A stretch of DNA of 64,000 bases from contig JAVMKO010000002.1 in NCBI GenBank assembly GCA_032164245.1, positions 175,404,920-175,468,919 on the forward strand. The letters run 5' to 3'. This document shows, piece after piece, positions 41,713-56,029 of this stretch. The notes beneath the pieces were generated by a model that saw only the letters and a program-made list of their open reading frames with translations, was not told where the DNA came from and searched no databases. Positions within the stretch are counted from its first letter, which is position 1; each line of letters starts with the position of its first letter. The stretch is from Sternotherus odoratus. Taxonomy: Eukaryota > Chordata > Testudines > Kinosternidae. The position numbers were made by a program, and so were the translations under genes.

Positions 41713-44700
41713 ATGCTTTGCATGAGCAAAACCAATCAATTTCTGCATGTATAAGGCCCATTTAGCAGCTGCAAGGAAGCATGTACATGCCCATGTATTT
41801 AGAGAATCAGCCTCTGATGAAGAGTAGCAATCTGAGTAGCAAGAAAATGTAAATATTAAAAAAAAATGGCCAGGTGTGTTAAGCCCGACTTCACTGCAGG
41901 AATTCACAATTACTTTTAAAATCTGTTGATTTGATTAGCATTTTCTTTTAAAAATGTTCATACAGAAGCTTTTCAGTTCACCTTAGTGTCATGTGAACTT
42001 TTGCACCCCTTCCCCTGCTGTTCTGGTGATCATTTCTCATTAGAATGGCTTCAGCAGTGGTTGCCCTTCATTTGCACTGTTTTACGCCTCATGGCAATGA
42101 AAAACCAGTGTCAGTGCTCACTCAACGTCGGAGCGATTTAGAGGAACCAACTAGTTTAACACAATATTGTGGCTGAAAATTTACATACATAAAAGTTATG
42201 GCTGCCACACAGGGCTACGCCTCTATACACACTTACATGCTGTGATGTTACCTTATATTGTGCAGCCCTCTCTCCACAGAGCCTGCTCTCCTGGGGCAGT
42301 GCTGCAGCACTTTCCAACTGGCTGACTGGTACACACAGTCACAGCTACCATGTGGCTCATGTTCCCAGCAACTAGTGGTTTGCTGCCAATCTGTCCCACC
42401 GCCACCTACCAGACTTCCCTACCGCTGCTGCTTGTCATCTCAGATGCTTCCTCGTCACAGGGCTCCTTACTTTGCTGTCCTCTTCCAGTCCACTCCTCAC
42501 TGCTCTGGAATTCCTCCCCTTCTCAGTATCTCCATATCCCATGCCCTTTCCGAACCTTCCTTCAACTGCCACTAGATTCCCCTCCTCTCCCATTTTTGAT
42601 GTTTTTGTACAAGAATTCAGGCCCCGCGAGGTTAAAGTAAGTGCATGGGGCAATCATCTGTATGTTCTCACATGCAGTGTGACAGGATACAGCTCCATCC
42701 AAGAATTCTTACTTTTTAGGGAGAAACTGACATCATCTGCTCTGTTTGTTAGACTCAGGCCAGGGAAAATGTAAAACCCCTGCCCCCAAACTCTGGTATT
42801 TGGGCTCCCAGTATTCTGAGAATCTCTCACTTCTGAGAAGATGACAATTCCCTCCCTAGACCTTCCACCTCTGCATTGCTTGCATGTTGTGCTGCGATAA
42901 CACTGCAAGTCAGCGAGGGAGGGTGGGGGTAGGATGAGTCATCTCTTCGCCTGCTTCTCTAAAGCTTTCACATAACAGCAAATGTCATCAAACTTCCCTA
43001 AAGCAAAGCAAAAACAAAACTAAATCAGCTTTCGCCTGAGGTGCACAGGAGCTCTGAGCTCCAGGGGAACTTTTTTTAGAGGGCCTGAAAAAACAGACTT
43101 GTTGATGTTCTAAAGCAACAACAGAGCTGAACGACACAGACCTGGGTGTTGCACAACTGGAATATTTTTATTTTAAAATTGTCCAACCACAATCCTGCTC
43201 TTCTGGAATTAATGAGCTTACATCTCTACAGTGGTAGTAACCTTATACATATTCCATGCTATATTATTATGTATATTACTTAGATAGTTATATTATTTTT
43301 TATCATAACCAGGGCCAAATTGTGCTAGGCCCTGCACAAACAAAATGTATCTTTGTTATGTTCATAACCTGTGTTATTGATGGTTACTGACTGTAGCTTC
43401 AGTAAGGAAGCATGTGTCTATATTTCATTGTATGGAAACAGTCCTCCAAACCACTTTCTAAAGTATAATATTGTTGGCAGGGAAGGGATGCCTGTCAGAA
43501 ACTTTTATTGTCTCTTTATCATACCCAATAAAAGGATTTTGCCTTGTAGACATGTGAAAAGTTATTAACTTTAAGATTACCCATGTTTTTAATGCTCTGT
43601 AGTTTGTTTGCTTCGCCATTCCTCTTTTCTGTCAAACTATGGGCTATCAGCACAGGAGTGAATCAGTTTTAGAAATACTTATATAAAACTTGCTGAACTA
43701 GGTCATCGAGCATGAGATTATGGCTGAGTAATATCAGGTCAGTTGTGAATAGTATAAACACTTTAGACTACCCTTAATGTAAATTTGTTGGTCTAGTAGC
43801 ATTGCTTCCCTCCCTGTTATCGTAATGAGAAACGAGAAGTGCATTAGGTACAGTAATTAAGACTGAAATATTTCTAGATAAACAAACATTAAAAAGAACT
43901 TGGAAAATATCCAGTTCCCAATTTTTTTTCTAATCACTTTAACTTAATTGGAACTGAAAAGGGACTTTTAGCTCCATCCACTCTATTTTATTTATTAAAC
44001 ATAATGCTGAAGACTTGCTAAACTATTCCCTTGTTTCAAAAAGCTGACATAAATCCTGACAATTAACTAATGGACTCTTAGACCTAAGTGACTAACTTGG
44101 AAAACATAATGAGAAATGGAATTACAATACTACAAAGGAGGAAAAATTATATTACTGTACCCTCAGATAGTGAGCAAAAATGAAGTAACATCCGATAGGC
44201 ACAGCTCCAACGAGGAAATGAAAATGAAATATTCCAGTGAAGAGTAAATGTGCTGTCAACTTCAAATATTCATGCCCTTACCAACAGATTTTAAAGTTCT
44301 GTGAATAAGCGTCTCTATTCTTGTGCACAGTCATTACTTGTGCCTAATGAGACACCGCTACGGTAGGCATTGTACCATTGGCATTCACCACACAGACCGT
44401 TAGAGCAATTCATTTCCAAGAGCAATTTGTTTCATAGCGTTTTGCAAACACTATACAGCACCACAGTCAGAGCCAGGAAATAATAAGACAACACTACTGA
44501 CAAGATGACACTACAGACAGAACACTATAGCTAACGTTTTACATGGCTCTTTATCTAAATGCTCTGGTGTGGCAGGCCAAAAGATAAATCATTTCAGCTA
44601 GGGAAAAAAGAGAATTCTCCGGAAGGGTCATACTCAACTGTTCTGCCTTCTGCTGTGTGTGTGGGGTGAGAAGCATGGGGGCAGAGGATACTTCCACATG

Positions 44701-45261
44701 GTGCCGTTTTGTAGCAAATACACATAAAATACCATGGAGCAGCGGTCTCAGTATGATTTACTGCGTTAGACCCGTGTAAACTGGACTAATCCAAGAGTGA
44801 ATCAAGCTCTCTAATAGGAATTTTCTTGCATTTACACCTCTGAGAGTTTTGCCTGCAAGGACAGCTGGCTCTAAAAAGGCAAAAAAAGAAGGAAAAACTT
44901 CTTTAGGTGAGACCTATAAGCTCACTACATTACAGAAAGCCAATGAGATGTGCTACAGCGGTGTGTACAGACCTCACTGAAAATCGGCCTCCAATAACAA
45001 AGAGTCCTGTGGCACCTTAAAGACCATTGTTCTTCAACTCCAGCCTGTAGTTGCTTTGAAAGGCTTTTGGCTACAGCCATTTAGAAATTTGGGACAGCAA
45101 CATTGCTTTCCTTTCACTCATACACAGACCTACTGAGCCATTGTAACAATCTACGCTACATATAACTTACCATTACATCTGATCACTGCATAGTCTTTAA
45201 TGGGCATGGTATGAGACTGCCTACAATGGCATGTAGCCAATTTGCAACTGCTAGGAGCAAA
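41713..45261. other. No gene seen
   Basis: About 3.5 kb without a recognisable gene. Short ORFs around 42,258-42,774 are pyrimidine-rich and overlap on both strands. A fragment of the palindromic repeat family (AGTCCTGTGGCACCTTAAAG) is at 45,005-45,024. Confidence 0.45.
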
Positions 45262-45744
45262 TATCTCCAATGGCTAGTGATAGGACACTAGGTGGGGCGA
45301 GCTCTGAGTTACTATAGAAAATTCTCTCCCAGGTGTCTGCCTGCCAGGTCTTGCCCACATGCTCAGGGTCTAACCGATGACCGTATTTGGGGTTAAGAAG
45401 GAATTTTCCCCTGGATCAGATTGGCAGAGACCCTACGGTTTTTCGCCTTCCTCTGCCGCCTGGGGCACAGGTCACTTTCAGGTTTAATGGTGAATTTTCT
45501 GTAATTCTAAGTGTTTAAATCATGATTTGAAGACTTCAGTAAGTGAACAGAGGCTAGGAGTCTATTACAGGAATGGATGGGTGTGATTCTGTGGCCTGCA
45601 GCATGCAGGAGGTCAGACTAGATCACAGATTCCCAAACTGTATTCCGCGGAATACTGGTGTTCCGCACAATGTGAATAGGTGTTCCGTGACAGAATCATA
45701 ATTTTTAAAAAGGGTCTTTAATTTTTTTTTTAATTTTAAATTTG

Positions 45745-47999
45745 TGTAACTCCCAAGGAGATTACATGGACTCCTGAGTCTCTGAGGGCAGACTCAGCGT
45801 CTGCCCAGAGACCAAGAGGGAGTGAGAGGCCCTCCCAGGGAGTGAAGGAAAGGGGAGAGGCCATTTTGAGTGAGTGGAGAGCCAGGCAGGAAAAGGGCAG
45901 GACTGGCTTCATGGGGAGCTGGTGAGTCCTAGTCCTCCATTCACGGTTCCACCTGAGAACAGGCCTCTAGGGACCTGACAGCAGATCCCTCAGCAGAGTT
46001 TTTCCTTCCTCACTGGTGATTCCCCATTTGTAGAGTGTGGTGTTTTGCTTGATACAACAGTAGAGTTTACTGGGAAACTTCCACAGCTGGGCTGAGTTCA
46101 CCCTCCAGCTCCTTAGGTGAGGTCAGTCACCACATGGTCAGCTCTGCTGTGTCCCCCCGTCCAGGGGAGCAGCTTGCTGAGTTTGTGTCTGGACACAGGG
46201 CTAGGAGGCTACAGTTTGGAGTTAGTGTTGTTGTTTAACCTGCACCTTGAGCCCTGCACCCCTTTGTGGTGAGGGGAAATCCTGGAACTCATGCAGCCTG
46301 ATTCCTGCCTCAGGAGGATCCCCGCCAGCAGAGAGCAGCCCCTCGGCAGAGACTGAGGAGTCCAGTCATCTTCCAACCTGAGGATCATTCACGGAGTCTG
46401 TGAGTGCCCCATCTTTTAGTTAGTCAGGTAATTTGTTTTGGGGACCCCCTAATCCCTGAACTGTGTCCTCAAGCCAGGGAGTGAGGGTTTGAGGATTTTA
46501 TCTGTAAGCAGTGTCAGGATGAGTGGCATCCGGTGGTGAATTGCAGGAATTGCAGTGACTTTTGGAAAATAACACCTTATTTGCTTAGACACACCCACCG
46601 CACCTAGCCTGCACTCTAACAGCCCAAATGATCACTTTGGCTACTGTGGGACCCCAAGTTTCTGTAGTATTGGGGCAAGAATGATAAAGTGCTGATTAAC
46701 CTGTTTATGTGAATGAGGGGTTGGGACATGTATTTGGCCTTTGGCATGCTGGAGGGACTCGCCATCAGCTGGGTAGCGCTCACTAGACAAGGGACAGGGG
46801 TTCCAAAACCCACTGAATTGAGAGAGGCTGTGGATAGGCTTCTATATCTTGTGGTGAGGGCCTTGTTGGCCTATTGCACCTGGTCTCTCTTCCCTGTGGA
46901 ATGTTAGAGCTGGCTTTTGCTTCCATTAGGAGTCTAACTTCAGCCCACAGAGCTGAAGTTGCTTTGGGTCTGGTGGTGCCTCTGCACTAAGGCCCTCCTA
47001 TGAGCTGAAATCACTTAAGAGCTGAAAATCACTGAGCTTTATCTTAAGTGGGGGGCCCTAAGCAGAGCAGTTCCTGTGTTGGCTAGCAGGGCAGCTAGCG
47101 GAGCAGTTCCTGTGTTGGCTAGTGGAGCAGTTGCTGGCAGAGCAGTCCCTGTGCCGGCTAGTGGACCAGTTCCTGAAACAGCTGGCAGAGCCGTTCCTGG
47201 GTTGGCTAGCAGGGTGGCTAGCGGAGTAGTTCCTGAGACAGCTGGCAGAGCAGTTCCTGTGTCGGCTAGCAGGGTGGCTAGCGGAGCAGTTCCTGAGACA
47301 GCTGGCAGAGCAGTTCCTGTGTCGGCTAGCAGGGTGGCTAGCGGAGCAGTTCCTGAGACAGCTGGCAGAGCAGTTCCGGAGACAGCGGGCAGAGCCGTTC
47401 CTGTGTCAGTTAGCAGGGCGGCTAGCGGAGCAACCAGCACCCCACGGAGAGACTGGGCCGTCGGCCTCAGACCTCGTAAAGGTACCCTCCACTCTGCCCT
47501 CCACTTCCACCCAGCCTGGGAGGTAAGACTCGGCAGAGTAACTTTGACCAGGGACTCCAGAGACTTTGGGGCTGTGGAACTTTTGGGACTTTGGGTGATT
47601 GTTGGGGTTGCTGGACTCCAGGGACTTTGGGCTATTGGACTTGTGGGACTTTGGGTGACATTTGGGTTGCTGGATTCCTGAACCTACAGGAGAGGACACA
47701 GCCCAAACTTGCTGGGGAGGGGCAATTTGCTCACGGGTTGGTGTATGAACCCTAGGTGTGGTGTTTTTCCCAGTTTAGTGATGTCATTTACCTCATGTTA
47801 ATAAAGATCTTCTGTTACACCGATCTGTGCTTGCAAGAGGGGAAGTATTGCCTCATTGAGGTGCCCAGGGGTGTGTTAGGATTTTCCCAGGTCACTGGGT
47901 GGGGGCTCGAGCCAGTTTGCATTGTATTGTTGAGAGGGAACCCCTATTTACTGAACCCGGCCCTTGTTGCTGTCAATTCTGAAGGGCAGAAGGGTTACA
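45745..47999 (+). mobile_element. LTR-like insertion, unclassified
   Basis: Begins TGTAACTCCC and ends AGGGTTACA, giving TGTAAC/GTTACA inverted ends. An AATAAAG at about 47,800 near the right end fits an LTR read on the plus strand. No target duplication is evident, so the boundaries are tentative. It contains the minisatellite at 47,076-47,440 and a 60-65-bp GGGACTTTGGG repeat at 47,560-47,670. Confidence 0.5.
47076..47440. repeat. Minisatellite, 60-bp unit
   Basis: Units built of GCTAGCAGGGTGGCTAGCGG, AGCAGTTCCTG and AGACAGCTGGCAGAGC recur at exactly 60-bp spacing through 47,200-47,360 and more loosely on either side. Open frames on both strands (133 and 201 codons) follow from the unit length being a multiple of three. 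Confidence 0.92.
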
Positions 48000-48533
48000 T
48001 ATAACCTGCTGCATACTACACCCATGGAGGAACTTACCATCTGTGAGTCCTTTGAGTTGTACTGAACCCAGTCAGCCACACTGCTAAACCACCGCAGGGA
48101 AGAATTTTGTAGTTATAGGTCACCAAGGGCCCCAGCACAGTACGCGTACCAATGGGACACTAATTTTACATTTGATACATCAAGTCACAGGTATTTTCAG
48201 GGCACCAGTGACCCTAAAAATAGTGTTTTACCCTGTTATGTTGTATTTGTCACCTATTTAATTTAATTATTGTGATGAATATATTGTGTGTTTGTGTTAT
48301 TTCTTGGAAGTCTCCAACTATCTTGTCAGTAAGTGGAGATTACCCTGTAGTTAAGAGTTTTCCTCCCAAGCTGCCGTGGTGACCCTGCCTGGAAGGAGGG
48401 GGGTAGAGGCACTGCCAAATAATTTTCTAGGAAAAAAGAAAGAAGATACACCCTGCTGAGTGGGTGGTGGGATCAAAAAGAACCCAGACCTGTCCATCAA
48501 AACCTGTAAGCAGATTGGCATTAAAGGAGGTAA

Positions 48534-48635
<102 letters not shown>

Positions 48636-49029
48636 TAAATCCAAATTTGTATTTGTTTATAAAAATAGATTTTCCTAGTAAAAATCTAATTTGGTGTTTA
48701 TATATAAAAATAGTGTTTTTTAAGTAGAACACTGTTTTTAATTTTGACTCTTGCACTTGATTGCTGTACTACTTTATGCATGCTTTCCAGCTAGAAATTG
48801 TTAGTTCAAGTTATTTAAAATTTGTATTTTTGCTTTGTTTTTTTAAAATAGAATGTAGTTGAGCATAAATAATGCAATTTTTAATTTGAAAACCAAACAA
48901 CTACAAAATAATATATTAAGTGTTCCGTAAATATATACCAGGCTAAAAAGAGTTCCGTAGCCAAAAACATTTGGGAAACACTAGACTAGATGATCATGAT
49001 GTGTTCTTCTAGCCTTAAAGTCTATGAAT

Positions 49030-49215
49030 CTAATTAATTTATTCTCACAGTGCACCTGTAAAGTAGGGAAGTGCTGTCATCCATATTTTACAGAGGGGGA
49101 ACAGCAACACAGGGAGACCAAGTGAGATAGGCAGTTTGTGGGGGAGCAGAGAAGTGAACCCCTTTCTGTAGATGTCCAGGCTAATGCCTTAACTGCTAGA
49201 CCATACTTCCTACCA
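49030..49215 (+). repeat. MIR-like SINE remnant
   Basis: TTATTCTCACAGTGCACCTG, ATATTTTACAGAGGGGGAAC, ACACAGGGAGACCAAGTGAG and TGAACCCCTTTCTG occur in the order and spacing of the MIR core and 3' region. Confidence 0.65.
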
Positions 49216-52200
49216 GGGAACAGAGCCTACTCCCTTCACCATGTCTCACTGAATACATAATTCTTAAAAAACACATCAGTTTAGAAAACCTGTGAGATCC
49301 CTGATGCCATTGCTGACCCACACAGTGTGGTGTTTCACCCTTCTTTCACACCCTCAGTCCCTATAAAACTTGCCTCTGATTTTCACCTAAAGCACTCTAT
49401 CAACCTACCTAATCTTTTCCCCGAGCCCCATTCAGTACCTGGGGAAGCCAGGCTGCAATGGTTAGAAGCTAAGCTTAGTAGGACTTGCCATCTCATAAAT
49501 CACACAGATCCGTTGTTGGTCATGGGGATGATGTTAAAAGGCCACCCAGACACTGTCCAAGGTAGCAGTGAAGATGTCCTGATTCTGAGTATTCTCTGGT
49601 TGTCTCAGCCTTGCCCCCTCTCTGCAACCAGTCCCACCACCTCCTTGGGATAGCTGGGTTCCTGCTCATCCAGGTGCTCACTAAAGTACATAGGGAGATT
49701 TTCAAAAGCACCTAGGAAATTTGGGAGCTGAAATTCCATTAGGATTTGGTCAAATTTTTAAACACACCTAAGCAATGTAGGAGCCTAAGTCTCATTCAAA
49801 GTTCCACACAGTTACTCCTGGTTCATAAAAACTGTGAAGGAGACATTCAAAAGCACCTGGGCTTCTAAATCTTTTCGCTGCTTTTGAAAACCTATCTGAT
49901 GGTATTTACTGAGCAGGCATATTAACTGGAGAAATAGTGGATTAAGTGTCTTCCTACACATTTTTGTCTTATCTCCTTTTTACTCAGAACTGAGTCAATG
50001 AAGCTATGTGAAGCTCAAGGAGTCAGGGAAGTCGTGGGCTCGTCTTTGGTGGAATTGGGGGAGTAGCATTTTGGACAGCTGGACAGGGGAAGAGGAAAAA
50101 AAACCTCCCTCCAAAGTCCTCTCTCTTTCCTTGGGCCATTATTAATCATGTACACATTGTATTACTATGCCCAAATATTGTAAATTAAAAAGGTTAATAT
50201 TGCCTCATTATTTAATGCCAAATATAAGGACAAAAATGTTTAGTGGAAAATAATGAATAAAACAATAATCTTTTAGGCCTTAAAACCAATTAAAACTGTT
50301 CCAGATCATATTAGGCAGAAAGTCATAAATCAGAGCATCAGCAATCCAGTTTCCTTCATTTAAAATTCGTTCTGAAAACATACTTTCTTTTGGAACCCAA
50401 TCCAACTCCCATCAAATCCAATGGAAAGATGCCCAGACTTAAATGGGAAATAAATCAGGAGCCTTAATTAACTGTTATGAAATCCACAGGATTATGTACA
50501 TGTTAATATAACAATATATATTATTTTAAAATCAAAACCATTATTTCTCAAAGATAAAGCATGCTTCATATAATACTAAATACAGTTTCTCATACTTTGC
50601 CCATTTGATTTGGGTTGATTTTAGACAACTTGAGATGAATGCGATTCCGATGACTTTGCTGTCATCCCTTTTTCAAACACAGGCATTTTATTTTAATTTT
50701 AGACAACGTCTCTTTCCTCCCCAGTCAGCACAGTTGGAGCACCTGGGGCCTTTTAAGGGTGAACTGAAAAGGTTTCATAAATGAACAATGAAAGAACCAT
50801 CCCCCAATACATGAGTTAATTATAGTAAATACTGAGTATTGTCTTTAAAAGCCACCTTTGAATTCAAACACCAAGATGTGCATGTAACTGGAACACATGT
50901 GTGATCTTATTGTTTTAATCCTCATCTTTCCCTGCTCCTTCACCTTCTACTGATTGTTATCCTATAGATGGTGCCTTTTCTTATATTTTACACTCCTCAG
51001 AGAAGGGACAATGTCTTTCTCTTTGTGTTATACAATGCATAGTATATTTGGTACGAACATAATAAATGACATCTCAGGAAAGACTGTTGTAGTGTCAATA
51101 GGTGTGACAGAATTCTGTTGCGAGATATAACAACATGTCTTCGAATTTCAGCGGCACAAAGAAATACCTAAATAAATATTAGACAAAAATGGTGAGAATG
51201 TGGGTGTAAATTACATGCAAACAAGTTCAAATAAAATTACTTATGGACAAGTAAGAATGGACATTATAAATTAGAGACATTTAAGTAGGATATGGATTAG
51301 CTAGGCTTACTAGTCTAAATAGCAACATGTTCCACACATTCAATTAGTTATTTCAAGTACTTCCTATGTGCGAGAGTGTGAAGTTTAATATTTTATAGTA
51401 TACCCAAAATATTTATTAAAATGTACTTGGGCAGGGCACAAAATTAAGACAAACTAGGACTTTTTATCCTTACCCAAATAAAGGAGAACTTGTTTTCCTT
51501 TAAAATCCCCAATATTTCTTTCAAGCATGGAGGTTTTGGTAACAGCGATGTCTTTTCTTGGCTAAATACTAAGGCGATTATATTCTACCTACCTGAAAAT
51601 CAGTGACACCACATCTCTGCCATGTATACTTTTATGTACCCTGGTACGTGGTTTTCAATCTCTACTATCTAAGGATCTTATTTTTATTACTATCCAACAA
51701 TGTGCTACTGTGACAGCTAGCTTGTTTAGTACTTATATGGACTCATTAGTGTTGCTACTGCAGCCCAGATTCTCAAAGATATTTTGCTGCCGATTTCAAT
51801 GGGAATTAGACACCTAAATACTTTTGAGTATCTGGGCCTGCCTGCCTTCCAAACACTAATGAACTTATCCTCAGAAGGAAATTTGGAATGTGGGTGAGTA
51901 TTTGCTCTAGAGATAGCATAGAGCCTTTTAAGACCAGATGGAAGGACCAAGTGATTCTCTCCTGCCCCCACACCTTCCAGTTTTAGTCAGAATTTAATGA
52001 ATTATTAGAAGAGCGCAGCTGCCAGCAGTCCTGGATTTTACACTCCAACCCATGTATCTTCACCATGTTAAAATAAGGCAAAAGTAAAAAGGAATATTTA
52101 CAGAATGATACCAGTCTGCTCTGTGTTTTTGGCGAACCAGGGTGCAGTATATAGCCTGTCTGACTCATGAAAGACACCTCCTCCCCCCAGTCTCTGAACC
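49216..52200. other. No gene seen
   Basis: About 3 kb of AT-rich non-coding DNA. Short ORFs near 49,327-49,711 overlap antisense and have no recognisable domain. Confidence 0.45.
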
Positions 52201-53150
52201 AGAACCGTTCACTTGCAAAGAACAGTGAAGGGTGTTGAGAGACAACCTAGACCCCTCCTTACAATGGTAACAAGATTAAGACATCTCCATCTGCATACAG
52301 AATGAAGAACAGAGACAACTCCCCTAGTCCCATCTGCATGAAAGATTCGACAGGGATTAGTATAAAGAATGAGGAACAGAGAACCACACTGAACTCTGGG
52401 ACCAGAAAAGCAGGGACACACTGCATCATGGGAATCCCTGCTCCAGACGGTAATGAACCTACGTCTGCACACACCCAGCTCAGCAATTATCAGACCAATT
52501 CTAGTAATAAATCTTTGACTGATATCCCAAATACTGAAGCAGCCTAGCTGCCTTCTGAGCCCCCTGGAAGAAAACACCACCCATAGCCAAGAATAAGCAG
52601 TGCCTATTGTCTAGCCTAAAGAAAACCCTTGAGTCGTCAGTTTACCCATAAATAAATCTATTGTTCTCCCTTAAACCATTGTATTTTCTCTACAAAACCC
52701 CCTACCTATGTCCAAGGAAGGGTTCTGATGTATAGACCCAAATTCTGCATCAGTTCCATTAGGATTCCATCTCCTGACTGATCGTGCAGGGGGCTCTGTC
52801 TGTCTCCATCACTTGGGAACCCTGACCAGTTCGAGCCTCATGGAGTGGATGAGATCTCTCTCTCTGTGTTTTGTTTTCTATCTCAGGTATTAACCTTTAA
52901 AATGTAACTGTTATGTTTGTTTAGCCCTCCTTCTGTAGTTATTACAATAAATAACTTTTATAGTTAAGTTGGTTGTTTCTCTCTCACTCTCTGAATTTTA
53001 CTCTTTTGTGTTTTTAGCTTCCCCCATTTACTGTGCAGCAACACTTATTTTACCTAAGCTAAACATCCCTGTAGTGCCCCAAAATACTGTGGGGTTTGCT
53101 CATCAAGGGGGTTACTACCAGTATAATTGTAATGTAAACGTGGGATAGGG
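52201..53150 (+). repeat. Possible ERV-type LTR, boundaries unclear
   Basis: TGAGAACAGA-like repeats occur at 52,300-52,390 (GAATGAAGAACAGAGACAAC and GAATGAGGAACAGAGAACCA). A plus AATAAA lies at 52,946 near TTATTACAATAAATAAC, and the base composition matches old LTRs. No TG...CA ends with a duplication were found, so this is tentative. Confidence 0.3.
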
Positions 53151-53339
53151 ACATGTTAAACTTGGGACGCATAAGGGGGGGCAGCTGAAAAATGCTGCTC
53201 AACCCAGCCTATTGAGACCAGGGGCCCATAAGGGTACTATCCTGAAAGTGCTGCTTCACCCAGCCCATTGAGTTCAGGGACAGATGAGGAGATCAGCTGG
53301 AGAGTGCTCATTGACCCAATCCACTCAGACTTGCTCCAG

Positions 53340-53361
53340 AGAGAGAGAGAGAGAGAGAGAG
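53340..53361. repeat. (GA)n microsatellite
   Basis: Pure GA dinucleotide run of about 11 units. Confidence 0.95.
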
Positions 53362-56029
53362 TGTCTTACATCTTCTATCTCTGTTCCAATCAGCCCCATA
53401 TCCTATGTCAGATATAGCACCAAACGGAGAAAGTTTGCTAATAATTTCAAAGCCCTCTAAACAGTACAGATGCCGCCCTCACACTGCCCAGAATCTTAAC
53501 TGTGTCTGGTGCCAAGCAACCTTTTTTTCCTGTGTGTGTTTTCCTATGCCTAGAACCAGGTTTCAACTGGAAATACCGTGAACGACAAGCTGCTCAATGA
53601 TGTGTCCCTCATTTGCACCATTTTGTGTAAAAGATTAAACTTAATTTTTTTAATTATGTATATTGCACCATAGCTATGCATGGAGTTTTGCTGCCAAGTA
53701 CAAAGCTCTGTGAGGAGTATGAAGTCTAAACAAGGCAAAAAACTCATGATGGGATGACAAATTAAATATGTGGGTGGGGGGGGGGTACACAACATAAAGA
53801 CAGAGTGAGGTATGCTTATTATTACTTAAGCTGCACCATCCAAAATGTATGCAAACATCTGATGCAGGCCCAATATTTCACATTTACCTACATTTGTTAG
53901 AACAGCTTAGATGCCTGCCTTTGAAGATAGCGTTACAGACTCATACCAAAGATCTCAGTTTTGTTACATATCTGCTTGCAGAACTCCCATTGATTTCACT
54001 TGTGGGTTCTAGCTGTTGTACACTGTTGTACACCCAGCAGAGAATTGCCTTGCAGATAAGAATGTGGTTGAAGTGTAGTATAAGAATACCTACTAGCACT
54101 TTCCTTCTTCAAAGGACCTCACAAAGGTTCATCCAATATCCACTTCTAAACAGCTTGCCCGATATCCCAGAGGTCCCACTCCTAGTGAAGTCAATGAAAG
54201 TTTTATCATTGACTTTACAGTTGTTAGCGTACCTTCTTCCAAACGGAATTACATTGATGAGGAGTTAAGTGGAATCTTGATTGAGAACCTCTTGTCAGCT
54301 AACCAGCACTTGATTTCTCTTGGGGACCAAAAACAGGTGGCTCCAGTCAACCTTAACTTCTCCTCATTACATTTTATCTGTGGGAACTAGGTCCAGGCCA
54401 AGCTTACATGTTTTAAATAAGCCTTGGTCTTCAACAATAAGGAAAACAATAAAAACTGAGAAAAAAGAGAATTGAATGAAATACAAACAAAAAAACTATT
54501 GTGCAATTTTTGAGTTATCTAATTTTTAAGTATGAAAAATCAGGCTTTCCTTGAAAGAATAATTTTAAAAAATAACCCAATGTAAGATTATTCAATTTAC
54601 CAAAAATTTCACCCTTGAACTGAGACCACATATGCGATTTCAGGGCAATGGGTTTTTTTTCATGAAAGTTGGCAGTGCCTGAAAATAAAGGTTAATAATA
54701 AAAGTGCCTTTTCCAGCCTCAGTGCTATAATATGATACATACAAAAGCTGTTTTACTTGGTGTGGATATTTATAGGAGGACCCGGGGATTTCAGACTACA
54801 TTCTAATAAATGACTAGTGATTTTGGATGCCTTACTTTTTGTGTGTCCAAAGTGACAGGTCTTGGAGGGGTGTGATTTTGAAAAAGGGGCTGAGCTCCCA
54901 CCATCTGAAAACAAAGCCATTTTAAGGTGTCATAAATTGGACACCTAAATCCCAAACACCCCAAATAACTAGCCATTTAAAAAAGTTTAGGCCAAGATAT
55001 AATTTTGAGTAAGTTACAACTGGGTCAACTATTCTTTCGCATCAAACTGCAAATTAACCACATAGTGGGAACACACAGCAAGTCAAGTCTTTAGGGGCAT
55101 TATCACATTGATTTCATAGAAACTCTCAGCTGCTGACTGTGCAGTTATCCTCGTCATACCGAAAATACATATTCAGTTCCCAGGGAAACATTTAATTCTT
55201 TACAGACAATATCCTGATTCATTAAGCCATGGTCCATGCTAGGGCTGTGTGGAGAAAGAGAACCGTGGCCCCATGACAGTGGTGGTTCTAAGAGTTGATA
55301 TGGCTGATTCTCTCAGAATTCCTCTGGGGGAGCACACATCAGAGTGGGAGCTGCAATACAGGGGGCAACATATGCCTTATGAGGGAACCTCTGCTCTCCC
55401 TTGCTTCCACTCCTTTCCAGCTCCTTTAGGTCATCTTTGTACTTGAACCTGTGACAAGCCCAAGCCAAAGTGCAGAGGGATGGGAAAAGGCTCCTTGCAT
55501 CCTTCTCTACCCTGTAAACTCTCTTGCAGGGCCAACAACAATAGAGCCCTTTACTTGTATTATAACTTTGCATATTTCCAAACTTATCATACACATACAC
55601 TGTATTGCATTATGAAACAGGGCTGATTTGGGCACTTTTGGTGTTGAGTAATACCTGAGCCACAACTTTGCAATCTACCCTCCTTGTAATGACACACACT
55701 CCAAAAAATTGACTCATGGAGAAGTGCCTATTACTGTGTACCATGTCACTATACATATATATACAGAAGAGGGTGGCTATTACATTGAATTTCTCAAGCC
55801 TGGAATTTCTCAAGCATGTGACAGCACCAGCACAGTCCATAAGAATATTCATCCTATTTGCACATTTCTTTCTCCTATACTATTTTTAGAAAATGCATTG
55901 AGTGGGTTCTTGCACATCCACAACATCTAGTCTGTTACTCTCGTCACATTGTAGTCATTTACTTTAAAAAATCCATGGTAATTAAATCTATTCTTAAATA
56001 AACTACCTGAACGATCACACTAAAAACGG
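53362..56029. other. No gene seen
   Basis: Non-coding. A G run lies at 53,777-53,786. ORFs such as 53,849-54,268 (139 codons, plus) are AT-rich, lack recognisable domains and are probably chance. Confidence 0.4.

Noticed and set aside
47039..47681. 133- and 201-codon ORFs
   Set aside because: They follow from a 60-bp tandem unit and occur on both strands.
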